From JBDTMT01 sp033764095 (GTDB lineage: Bacteria; Desulfobacterota; Binatia; HRBIN30; CADEER01): 22,947 nucleotides of DNA. The notes beneath the pieces were generated by a model, which worked only from the letters and a program-made list of their open reading frames with translations, ran no database searches and was not told where the DNA came from. This document shows positions 1 to 6,248 of the stretch, in pieces (the first letter of the stretch is position 1; every line of letters begins with the position of its first letter). The stretch is taken from contig JANRJF010000190.1 in assembly GCA_033764095.1 (NCBI GenBank), positions 1-22,947 of the forward strand. Reading direction: 5' to 3'. A program made the position numbers and the translations under genes.

Positions 1-1
1 C

Positions 2-586
2 CCCGGCGCGCCGGGCGCCGCGGCGCGCAGCGGCGACCAGGCCGAGCCGCGCCTCGAGCGCCTGCCGGAGCCCACCCCGACGCCGGCCGCCGCCAGCGAG
101 CTCAACCGCGCCGCGACGCTGAGCGCCTCGGCCATCACGCAGCGCGGAGCCGGCAACCTGCCGGCCGCGATCGCCGACCAGCAGCAGGCACTGGCGATCC
201 GCGAACGGGTGCTGGGCCCGAGCCACCTCGACGTCGCCTCGACGCTGACCAGTCTGGCCGAGCTCTACGCGGTCAACGACCAGTTCGCCGAAGCCGCGCC
301 GTTGCTGCGGCGCGCGCTGTCCATCCGCGAGGCGGCGCTGGGCCCGAATCAGCCGCAGGTCGCCGAGAGCCTCAGCAACCTGGCGCTCCTGTATGCCGCC
401 CAGGGTCGCGACAAGGACGCCGAGCCGCTCTACCAGCGCGCCATCCGCATCCTCGACAGCGCCCCCGGTGAGCACGATGAAGCGCTCGCGGTGGTGCTGG
501 AGAACTACGCCGCGCTGCTCGCCGACAGCGGCAGCCCGGAAGGCGCCAAAGCCATGGAGGCGCGCGCCGCGGCGCTCAGGAAGAAT
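2..586 (+). CDS. TPR-repeat protein, C-terminal part (5' end outside window)
   Basis: The frame is open from the first bases, so the gene starts upstream of the window. It encodes about 195 visible residues: a Pro/Ala-rich stretch, then three to four tetratricopeptide repeats spaced about 42 residues apart, the kinesin-light-chain style. Examples are the helices around ALAIRERVLGPSHLDVAST, LLRRALSIREAALGPNQPQV and LYQRAIRILDSAPGEHDEA. Such repeats form helical scaffolds for protein-protein contact; no catalytic domain is visible. The last TPR-like residues are MEARAAALRKN, ending at 586, where proteins of this type normally stop. There is no in-frame stop there: a TAG begins at 586 but in the neighbouring frame, at the start of an inverted repeat. 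The reading frame stays open to 2929 only as antisense of the sulfatase, so I end the annotation at 586. The true C-terminus is uncertain, and a frameshift or repeat insertion is possible. Confidence 0.75.
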
Positions 587-661
587 AGCGATGAGCGATG
601 TGCGACGGGCCATGAGGCGATTGCGCCCGACTCATCGCTCGCCACTCATCGCTCATCGCTA
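586..661. repeat. Inverted repeat between convergent TPR and sulfatase genes
   Basis: TAGCGATGAGCGATG (586-600) is exactly reverse-complementary to CATCGCTCATCGCTA (647-661), a 15-bp stem enclosing 46 nt. The inner sequence holds more partial copies of the same ATCGCTC word (around 631-640). Each outer end carries a TAG: the one at 661-659 is the actual stop codon of the sulfatase, and the mirrored one at 586-588 is out of frame for the TPR gene. The element could fold as a bidirectional terminator-like hairpin, but no T-tract follows it. Confidence 0.75.
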
Positions 662-2914
662 CTCAAGCAGCTCGCGCAGGCGGGCGGCGAGGCGGATGCG
701 CTCGCCCAGGTAATCGGGGTCGTCGGCGCGATTCTCCATCTCGCCCGGGTCGGTCACCAGATCGTAGAGCTCGGCCTCGCCGGTGCCGTACTCCACGTAG
801 ACGTACTGGTTGGCGATGTCGCGCACGCCGAAGTAGTCGGGCAGCGGGTAGACCGGCTCGAAGCGGTTGGCCTGGTCGACGTCTTCCATCAACTGCACGC
901 CCGCGTAGTCGGGCGTCGTGTCGTTTATATTGAGGCGCTTGATCGCCGTGTTGATGGTGTAGGTCGTGTGCGGCACCGACGCCTGCACGGCGGCGCCCAG
1001 GGCGGCATAGGTCGCTACCTCGTCGGCGCCGATCGGCACTGCGATCGCGCCGGGATCGACGCCGTCGCCGCTGTCGAACTCGAAGGCCTGCTCCAAGCGC
1101 GTGCTCGGCACGCTCGGGCCGTACAGCAGGTGCACGCGATCGCCGTCGAGCGGCTGGCCGCTCCAGGTCAGGTAGCTGTAACGGATGGCGCTCCAATGCT
1201 CGAGCAGAAAGTCGTCGCGCCAGGTCGCCGGCGCCGCGCCGGTCAGCCAGCCGGTGAAGGCGGCGCCGTCCACCGGCACCGGGATGCTGACGCCGGCGAG
1301 GTCGGCCACGGTCACCGGGACATCGATATTGAGCACCGGCGCGGCCGACACGCGCGGCGCCGCGGTGTCGATCCGACGCGGGTAGCGCACCGCCAGCGGG
1401 ACGCGGATCGCCTCCTCGTACGGGCATTCCTTGCCCTGCCCGAAGAAGCCGTGCTCGCCCCAGGTGACGCCGTTGTCGCTGGTGAGGATCACGATCGTGT
1501 CGTCCCCCACGCCGAGGGCGTCGAACTGGTCGAGCAACAGCGCCAGCTGCTCGTCGACCGACAGCAACGTCTCGTAGGCGCGGTAGCGCATCAGGTCGTC
1601 CACCGCGATGCCGATCGGGCCCGACGGCGGCAGCGCCTGCAGCCAGAGCGGCTTGTCGCTGACGTCCGCCTCGTCGAAGTTGGCCGGCCGCCATGGCGGG
1701 ATGTCCTTGAACAAGTTGAGGTGGCGCTGCGCCGGCTTGGGCTCCACCGAGGGCGTGTCGCCATGCGAGGCGTAGGGGGTGAAGACGGCGAAAAAGTTCT
1801 TGCCGCGGCTGACGCTCTCCACCGCGAAGTCGCGGATCCGCTGCGCCAGCAGGTCGGTGGAGTACTGGTCGTCGGTGGTGTGGTCGGCGTAAGTGGTCAG
1901 CACCCCCTGCTCGTCCACCAGCTGGTAGGTCGGTCCGTTGATGCCGCCGTAATGCTCGCTGAAGCCCATCGCCTGCCAGCGGTCCCAACCGGGCGGCACG
2001 TAGAACCGGCCGCCCGGACCGGCGGTCGCCTCGACGCCGCTGTAGGCGTTGAGGTACTTGCCGAACAGACCGGTGCGGTAGCCGGCGCCGTGCATCCAGG
2101 TGGCGATGGTCTGCTGATCGGCGCCGGTGCGGCGGAAGGTGGTGGCGCCGCCGATCGGCGGCACCAGCGTGCGGGTGCCGTGGTGCAGCGCGTAGAGCCC
2201 GGTGAAGATCGAGGCGCGGCTCGGACAGCACAGCGGGTTGGGGACGAACGAGTTGCTGAAGTTCACTCCCTCGCCGATGAGGCGCGACTGCAGCACCGGC
2301 ATGCGGTCGATGCCGTCGGCGCGGGTGTCGTCGAGGTTGATCACCAGGACGTTCGGCCGCGGCAGCGCGCAGGTCGACGAGCCCCTGGCGGCGACGATGC
2401 GACCGGCGCGGTTGCGTTTGAAGCGGTCGAAGTGGCCGCAGGCGCGCGTCGACCCGACCTGCAGCGAGGCGTCGAGGTAGGCCACCGGCCCGCCGATGTC
2501 GGCCAGGCGCGGCCCGGACAGGAAGATCTGCAGGCGATCGGGGCGCAGGACGATGCGCCGCACCCCGGTGCTGGCGGCCGGGTCGTCATAGACGAAGCCG
2601 CGCGCGGTCGCCGCCCAGTTGCCGCAGGGCAGCGCCGTCACCCGGTAGTCGCCGGTATCGAAGCCGAGGCGTACCGTGGAGGTCGCCGGACAGCGCGGAT
2701 CGCCGAGCGCCGCTACCCCGGGCTCGTCGGTGAAGACGAACAACGCCGCGGCATGGGAGCCGGCGCCGCGCACGCGGCCGACCCGGCCGCCCTGCAGCGG
2801 CACCTCGGTGGTCGCAGCGGCGGCCGCGTCCGACGCCACCAGCGCCGCGAGCGCGGCCAGCAGCGACAGTGTCTGGAGGGAACGCAACCGCCTCGCCGGC
2901 GCGCGCAGGGACAT
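659..2914 (-). CDS. Exported sulfatase (formylglycine-dependent, type I)
   Basis: This encodes a 751-residue secreted hydrolase of sulfate esters. Residues 1-34 look like a signal peptide (Arg-rich start, LSLLAALAALVASDAAAA). Residues about 35-185 form a beta-rich domain with four Cys, not part of the sulfatase fold. The alkaline-phosphatase-superfamily core follows: NVLVINLDDTRADG with the metal-binding Asp pair (about 195-196), then CCPSRASIFTG, the C-x-P-S-R signature whose first Cys (about 229) is converted to formylglycine by a maturase not encoded here. TSDNGVTWGEHG and GKECPYEEAIRVPL are further conserved sulfatase blocks. The substrate cannot be read from sequence; the N-acetylglucosamine-6-sulfatase-like CPYEE block is only a hint. 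The start at 2914 is preferred over 2992 because it begins the signal peptide and lies 14 nt after a good promoter -10. No Shine-Dalgarno site is visible. Confidence 0.92.
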   Translation of the reverse strand: MSLRAPARRLRSLQTLSLLAALAALVASDAAAAATTEVPLQGGRVGRVRGAGSHAAALFVFTDEPGVAALGDPRCPATSTVRLGFDTGDYRVTALPCGNWAATARGFVYDDPAASTGVRRIVLRPDRLQIFLSGPRLADIGGPVAYLDASLQVGSTRACGHFDRFKRNRAGRIVAARGSSTCALPRPNVLVINLDDTRADGIDRMPVLQSRLIGEGVNFSNSFVPNPLCCPSRASIFTGLYALHHGTRTLVPPIGGATTFRRTGADQQTIATWMHGAGYRTGLFGKYLNAYSGVEATAGPGGRFYVPPGWDRWQAMGFSEHYGGINGPTYQLVDEQGVLTTYADHTTDDQYSTDLLAQRIRDFAVESVSRGKNFFAVFTPYASHGDTPSVEPKPAQRHLNLFKDIPPWRPANFDEADVSDKPLWLQALPPSGPIGIAVDDLMRYRAYETLLSVDEQLALLLDQFDALGVGDDTIVILTSDNGVTWGEHGFFGQGKECPYEEAIRVPLAVRYPRRIDTAAPRVSAAPVLNIDVPVTVADLAGVSIPVPVDGAAFTGWLTGAAPATWRDDFLLEHWSAIRYSYLTWSGQPLDGDRVHLLYGPSVPSTRLEQAFEFDSGDGVDPGAIAVPIGADEVATYAALGAAVQASVPHTTYTINTAIKRLNINDTTPDYAGVQLMEDVDQANRFEPVYPLPDYFGVRDIANQYVYVEYGTGEAELYDLVTDPGEMENRADDPDYLGERIRLAARLRELLE

Positions 2915-2922
2915 ATCTCGTT

Positions 2923-2952
2923 TCACTAATTTCCTGCGCAGCGTTCTGTCAA
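2923..2952 (-). promoter_or_regulatory. Promoter of the sulfatase gene, leaderless spacing
   Basis: On the minus strand, TTGACA (2952-2947) is followed by 18 nt and TAGTGA (2928-2923). The T of the -10 lies 14 nt before the ATG at 2914, so transcription should start at or within a few bases of the start codon. This is the best match to the recurring promoter pattern of the window and supports the chosen start. Confidence 0.6.
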
Positions 2953-2976
2953 CCAAGAACGCAGACGCGCGGCGAC

Positions 2977-3756
2977 TCACTTCCCCTTCCACTCCGGCTT
3001 GCGCTTCATCGCGAAGGCGGTGACGCCTTCCATCATGTCCTCGGAGGCGAACAGCGCGCCGACCAGCGGGTAGGACTTCTTCAGCCCCTCATGCAGCGGC
3101 AACCCCTGGCTCTGCAGCGCCACCTGCTTGCTGGCGCGCACCGACAGCGGCGAGCACTCGAGGATCTCGCCCGCCCAGCGGCGCGCCGCGCCCATCAGGT
3201 CGACGCCCGCGACGACTTCGTTGACCAGCCCGAGCTCAGCGGCGCGCGCCGCGGTGATCGGCTTGCCGGTCAGCATCATGCCCATCGCCAGCTTCGGCGG
3301 GATCATCGCCGGCAGGCGCTGCATGCCGCCGGCCAGCGCCGCCAGGCCGACGCGCGGCTCCGGCAGACCGAAGGTCGCGTGCTCGGCGGCGATGACGATG
3401 TCGCAGGCCAGCGCGATCTCGAAGCCGCCGCCCAGCGCCAGGCCGTTGACCGCGCCGATCACCGGCTTGAACAGGTCGAAGCGCGCGGTGATGCCGCCGA
3501 AGCCGCCGTTGCCCATCTCCATGTCGGCCATGCCGTGCTGGGCGGAGTACTTGAGGTCGTTGCCAGCGGAGAACGCCTTGTCGCCGGCGCCGGTGACGAT
3601 CGCCACCCACGCCTCGGGATCGGCGGAGAACGCGTCGAACGCCGCCGACAGCTCGCGATTGGCGGGCGGATGCAGCGCGTTGCGCACCTCCGGCCGGTTG
3701 ATGGTGATCGTCACCAGGTGATCGGTCTGCTCGTAGGTGATGAACTCGTACGCCAT
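2977..3756 (-). CDS. Enoyl-CoA hydratase/isomerase (crotonase family)
   Basis: This encodes 259 residues, the usual length for a monofunctional crotonase that hydrates or isomerises enoyl-CoA in the cytoplasm. The CoA-binding and oxyanion-hole segments are AFSAGNDLK (61-69) and VNGLALGGG (103-111). Both catalytic glutamates of classical enoyl-CoA hydratases are in place: E113 in GGGFEIALACD and E133 in FGLPEPRVG. The family therefore predicts hydratase activity, although the physiological acyl chain is unknown. The start at 3756 has a strong GGAGGA Shine-Dalgarno 4-5 nt upstream. It lies divergent from the thioesterase and CoA-transferase pair, suggesting a small shared acyl-CoA pathway. The sulfatase start lies 62 nt downstream and has its own promoter, so co-transcription with it is not needed. 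Confidence 0.92.
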   Translation of the reverse strand: MAYEFITYEQTDHLVTITINRPEVRNALHPPANRELSAAFDAFSADPEAWVAIVTGAGDKAFSAGNDLKYSAQHGMADMEMGNGGFGGITARFDLFKPVIGAVNGLALGGGFEIALACDIVIAAEHATFGLPEPRVGLAALAGGMQRLPAMIPPKLAMGMMLTGKPITAARAAELGLVNEVVAGVDLMGAARRWAGEILECSPLSVRASKQVALQSQGLPLHEGLKKSYPLVGALFASEDMMEGVTAFAMKRKPEWKGK

Positions 3757-3775
3757 GTGTCCTCCGCAGGAAGCG

Positions 3776-3803
3776 TGACCGGTGACCAGTGACCGGTGAC
3801 CAG
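3776..3803. repeat. Tandem 14-bp repeat, two copies
   Basis: TGACCGGTGACCAG occurs twice head to tail (3776-3789 and 3790-3803), followed by another TG. Each unit is itself two near-identical 7-mers (TGACCGG, TGACCAG). It lies in the 168-bp divergent gap between the crotonase and the thioesterase, 20 nt upstream of the crotonase start. Confidence 0.85.
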
Positions 3804-3864
3804 TGGGTTCGTGCACGATGGCGCGGCGGCTGTCCAGCCACCGCCCGGCAGTCGGTCCCCGTAA

Positions 3865-3898
3865 CTGGTCGGGCCCGTCGCCGGTCGGCTGGTCGGGC
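3865..3898. repeat. Direct repeat CTGGTCGGGC, 24-bp period, upstream of thioesterase
   Basis: CTGGTCGGGC is found at 3865-3874 and 3889-3898, so the copies are 24 bp apart on the same DNA face region. A partial CCGGTCGG copy lies between them. The second copy overlaps the candidate -35 of the thioesterase promoter. This could be an operator, but it is also compatible with GC-rich repeat filler. Confidence 0.45.
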
Positions 3899-3918
3899 GC
3901 GACCGATCCCGCTATGCG
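3889..3918 (+). promoter_or_regulatory. Weak candidate promoter of thioesterase/CoA-transferase pair
   Basis: CTGGTC (3889-3894), 18 nt, then TATGCG (3913-3918), whose T is 12 nt before the ATG at 3925. The -10 placement matches the leaderless pattern seen at other genes here, but the -35 differs from TTGACC. The same CTGGTC-N18-TA arrangement recurs upstream of the acyl-CoA dehydrogenase. Confidence 0.3.
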
Positions 3919-3924
3919 GCTCGC

Positions 3925-4407
3925 ATGAGCAGTTCCGACAGTGGCGGTCGCGGGCGCGACTTCCCTCCCCTCGACGCGGCGGCGCAGGCCGCGATCATGC
4001 ACGCTTTCAACGACGACAACCCGCACTTCCCAGGTCACTGCGGCTTCCGCGTCGTCGAGCTGCGCCAGGGCTACGCGCGACTCGAGGTCGAGAACCGCAC
4101 CGCGCTCTGCAACCCGGTCGGGGTCATGCACGGCGGCGCCAGTTTCGGGCTCGCCGACACGGCGGTCGCCGCGGCGCTGTTCACCGTCTACGGCGCCGGC
4201 AACGCGTTGCTGACCATCGAGATGAAGATCAACTACCTGGAGCCGATCTTCCCCGGCCCGGTGCAGGCGGAGGCGTTCGTGCTGCGCCACAGCCGGCGCA
4301 GCGCCTACGCCGAGGTGGACGTGTGGTCGGGCGGCAAGCTCGCCGCGCGCGCCAGCACGACCTACATGATCAAGCCGCTCGGCGAGATGCGGCCGCCGGC
4401 GGCATGA
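3925..4407 (+). CDS. PaaI-type hotdog acyl-CoA thioesterase
   Basis: This encodes 160 residues with a single hotdog fold, as in the PaaI/YdiI thioesterases that hydrolyse acyl- or aryl-CoA in the cytoplasm. The signature is N63-PVGVMHGG (to G71) followed by GLAD with D78: the HGG turn and the Asp on the central helix that family members use for catalysis. The C-terminal strands include EMKINYLEPI and ASTTYMIKPL. About 25 N-terminal residues precede the fold. No Shine-Dalgarno is visible; the start may be leaderless. Its TGA overlaps the ATG of the CoA-transferase gene (ATGA at 4404-4407), so the two are translationally coupled. A plausible job is releasing CoA from stalled or product acyl-CoA in the same pathway; the substrate is unknown. 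Confidence 0.88.
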   Translation: MSSSDSGGRGRDFPPLDAAAQAAIMHAFNDDNPHFPGHCGFRVVELRQGYARLEVENRTALCNPVGVMHGGASFGLADTAVAAALFTVYGAGNALLTIEMKINYLEPIFPGPVQAEAFVLRHSRRSAYAEVDVWSGGKLAARASTTYMIKPLGEMRPPAA

Positions 4408-5591
4408 GCGCGCTCGCCGGCCTCACCGTCCTCGAGCTCGGGCAGATCTACAACGGCCCCTATTGCGGCCTGCTGCTCGCCCACCACGGCGCCGAGGTGA
4501 TCAAGATCGAGGCGCCGAGCGGCGACGTGCTGCGCCGCATGGACCGCGCGCCCGGCGGCGCCAGTTATCCGTTCCTCATGCTCAACGCGCAGAAGCGCGG
4601 CGTGCGCATCGACCTCAAGCAGCGGCGCGGCCGCGAGCTCTTTCTGCGCCTCGCCGAACGCGCCGACGTGGTGATCGAGAACTTCGCCGCCGGCGTGGTC
4701 GAGCGCCTCGGCGTCGACTACGACGCGGTGCGCGCGCGCAACCCGCGCCTGGTCTACGCGTCGGGCAGCGGCTTCGGCAGCCGCGGCCCGTACGTCGGCC
4801 AGCCGGCGATGGACTTCACCATCCAGGCGCTGGTCGGCGCCATGGCGATCACCGGCTACCCCGACCAGCCGCCGGTGAAGTGCGGTCCGACCGCCATCGA
4901 CATGCTCGGCGCCGTGCACCTGTTCGCCGGCATCCTGCTGGCGCTGCGCGAGCGCGAACGCAGCGGCGCCGGCCAGCGCGTCGAGGTGGCGATGTTCGAC
5001 GCCGCGGTGCCGTCGCTGCTCAGTTATCTGGCGCCGTTCTACGAATTCGACCGCGACATGGCGCGCAGCGGCAACCGCCACGTCGTCGGCGGCTCGACGC
5101 CGTACAACAACTTTCCCTGCCAGGACGGCCACGTCGCCATCCTGTGCATCTCCGACCAGCACTGGCTGGAGCTCTGCGCGGTGATGCAGCGCCCCGACCT
5201 CGCCGCCGTCGAGCGCTGGCACAGCGTCCCCGGCCGCGCCGCCGAGGCCGACGCGATCGAAGCCGAGGTGGCGGCCTGGACGGCGCCGCAGACCCGCGCC
5301 GCAGTGGCGCAACGGGTCGCCGGCGCCGGCATCCCGAGCGCGCCGGTGCGCACCATCGCCGAGGTCGGCCGCGATCCGCAGCTGTTCGAACGCGGCGTCG
5401 TGCGCGAGGTGGACTACCCGCCGCGCGGCCGCGTGAAGGTGCTCGGCACGCCGATCAAGCTCGGCGCCGAGGGCGAGCCGCCACTCACCCCCCCGCCGGC
5501 CTTGGGCGAGCACACCGACGCGGTGCTGCGCGAGCGACTCGGGATCGGTGACGCGGAGATGGAGGAGCTACGGGCGGCCGGCGTGATCTAG
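4404..5591 (+). CDS. CaiB/BaiF family (class III) CoA transferase
   Basis: This encodes 395 residues, typical for the formyl-CoA transferase/carnitine CoA-transferase/AMACR family. It begins with LAGLTVLELGQIYNGPYCG, the usual N-terminal strand and turn, followed by AEVIKIEAPSGD and VVIENFAAGVVERLG. The expected catalytic Asp, which forms the acyl-aspartyl anhydride in this family, is D166 in GPTAIDMLGAVHL. The C-terminal part carries IPSAPVRTIAEVGRDPQL, also conserved. Members either move CoA between carboxylic acids or epimerise alpha-methylacyl-CoA; the sequence does not decide which. Translation is probably coupled to the thioesterase by the ATGA overlap. It sits opposite a crotonase, consistent with activation and degradation of an organic acid. 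Confidence 0.92.
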   Translation: MSALAGLTVLELGQIYNGPYCGLLLAHHGAEVIKIEAPSGDVLRRMDRAPGGASYPFLMLNAQKRGVRIDLKQRRGRELFLRLAERADVVIENFAAGVVERLGVDYDAVRARNPRLVYASGSGFGSRGPYVGQPAMDFTIQALVGAMAITGYPDQPPVKCGPTAIDMLGAVHLFAGILLALRERERSGAGQRVEVAMFDAAVPSLLSYLAPFYEFDRDMARSGNRHVVGGSTPYNNFPCQDGHVAILCISDQHWLELCAVMQRPDLAAVERWHSVPGRAAEADAIEAEVAAWTAPQTRAAVAQRVAGAGIPSAPVRTIAEVGRDPQLFERGVVREVDYPPRGRVKVLGTPIKLGAEGEPPLTPPPALGEHTDAVLRERLGIGDAEMEELRAAGVI

Positions 5592-5736
5592 ATTCCCCCC
5601 CTTTTGACAACTTCCCCCCTTTGAAAAGGGGGGTGTGGGGGGATTTTCGTCAGGGTGAGGAATGTTCGCGAACGAGTCGGTCGGTTCGAGTGGCTGTTGG
5701 AGAATCCCCCCCTCCCCCCCTTCGTCGAAGGGGGGA
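5592..5736. repeat. GC-rich palindromic repeat element between convergent genes
   Basis: The gap between the CoA transferase and the next gene is built from C-runs and G-runs. One hairpin pairs CCCCCCTTT (5614-5622) with AAAGGGGGG (5625-5633). A second pairs CCCCCCTTCG (5715-5724) with CGAAGGGGGG (5726-5735). An outer dyad pairs GGGGGGATT (5637-5645) with AATCCCCCC (5704-5712). The layout resembles dispersed CCCCCTTT/AAAGGGGG palindromes known from many bacterial genomes. It lies just downstream of both convergent stop codons and could act as a bidirectional roadblock or terminator, but the expected T-runs are absent. Confidence 0.75.
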
Positions 5737-5748
5737 AGCGGATGACCT

Positions 5749-6132
5749 CTACGCGGCGCGCCGAGTGGCGGGGCGGTTGAGCAGCTCGTCGCGCACCGAC
5801 TCGGGGGTGAGATTGAACAGCAGGCACAGGTTGACGAACGAGTACGGCCAGCTCTGGTCCTCCTCGTACATCCAGTCGCGCGCCGCGTCGAACAGCGCCC
5901 GATGGTGGGCCAAACCGCTCTGCTGGTAGCGCTGCACGTCGGCCACCGCCTGCGACAGCACCGCCAACGCCAGCGCGCGCTCCGGCTCGATGGCGCAGGT
6001 GTGGTGCCACAGGTGCAGGACCTGGGCGGGCAGCGCCGGCTCGGGCGCCAGCAGCGTCTCGGGGGCGGCGTGCGACCACATGCGCGGCACCCCGGCGAAG
6101 CGCTGTCCGGGGTGGGGGGATCTCCTCTGCAT
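5749..6132 (-). CDS. Conserved hypothetical protein (WPYSF motif)
   Basis: This encodes 127 residues from the ATG at 6132, or 129 from the ATG at 6138. I prefer 6132 because the AGGAGG at 6147-6142 is then 9 nt away instead of 3. It is soluble, with no signal peptide or membrane segment. The middle is Ala/Leu-rich helix (ALALAVLSQAVADVQRY). It is followed by a patch of acidic and aromatic residues, then the block WPYSFVNLCLLFNLTPESVR and a short basic tail. I recall similar W-P-(F/Y)-S-F...C...L-x-L-x-P-x-x-(L/V)-R proteins as uncharacterised families in Deltaproteobacteria-like genomes, with no assigned function. The final block could be a short helix-turn-helix-like or protein-contact segment, which is a guess. 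It shares its upstream region with the NhaR-like regulator and may be its target. Confidence 0.72.
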   Translation of the reverse strand: MQRRSPHPGQRFAGVPRMWSHAAPETLLAPEPALPAQVLHLWHHTCAIEPERALALAVLSQAVADVQRYQQSGLAHHRALFDAARDWMYEEDQSWPYSFVNLCLLFNLTPESVRDELLNRPATRRAA

Positions 6133-6154
6133 CGTCATGTGCCTCCTGACGCCC

Positions 6155-6184
6155 CACGTAGTCGGAGGGTTGACCGCGCATCAA
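6155..6184 (-). promoter_or_regulatory. Promoter of the WPYSF hypothetical gene
   Basis: Minus strand: TTGATG (6184-6179), 18 nt, TACGTG (6160-6155). The predicted transcription start (about 6148) leaves a very short leader that begins at the AGGAGG Shine-Dalgarno. This is one of the recurring TTGA-N17/18-TA promoters of the window. Confidence 0.5.
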
Positions 6185-6205
6185 ATAGATAATCGGGCAT
6201 CCCCA

Positions 6206-6222
6206 CATCGGTTTCACCGATG
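6206..6222. promoter_or_regulatory. LysR-type box (ATC-N9-GAT) between divergent genes
   Basis: CATCGGT-TTC-ACCGATG is a perfect 7-bp dyad with a 3-nt centre. It contains ATC-N9-GAT (6207-6221), the classical T-N11-A box of LysR regulators. It lies 27 nt before the regulator's start, over the place where its -35 should be, and 22 nt upstream of the -35 of the divergent gene. That is the geometry for autoregulation plus control of the divergent gene. Confidence 0.65.
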
Positions 6223-6234
6223 CAGCGATCAGCG

Positions 6235-6240
6235 TAGGAT
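6235..6240 (+). promoter_or_regulatory. Candidate -10 of the NhaR-like gene
   Basis: TAGGAT lies with its T 14 nt before the ATG at 6249, the same spacing as at the sulfatase and tex genes. No good -35 is present at the right distance (TTTCAC at 6212-6217 is poor) and the LysR-type dyad covers that site, so expression may depend on the regulator itself. Confidence 0.4.
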
Positions 6241-6248
6241 GCAGCGCA

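Noticed and set aside
587..2929. Continuation of the TPR reading frame as a 900-residue protein
   Set aside because: The extension is exactly antisense to a well-supported sulfatase, is rich in Arg/Val/Gly/His typical of GC-rich antisense frames, and has no recognisable domain.
3776..3803. CRISPR-like array
   Set aside because: Two adjacent 14-bp copies without spacers and no cas genes.
5614..5633. Rho-independent terminator of the CoA-transferase gene
   Set aside because: The hairpin loop is only 2 nt and it is followed by TGTGGGG rather than a T-run; kept only as part of a repeat element.
6170..6175. TTGACC as the -35 of the NhaR-like gene
   Set aside because: No TA-type -10 occurs 17-18 nt downstream, and it lies 79 nt before the start; the -10-like TAGGAT at 6235 fits better.
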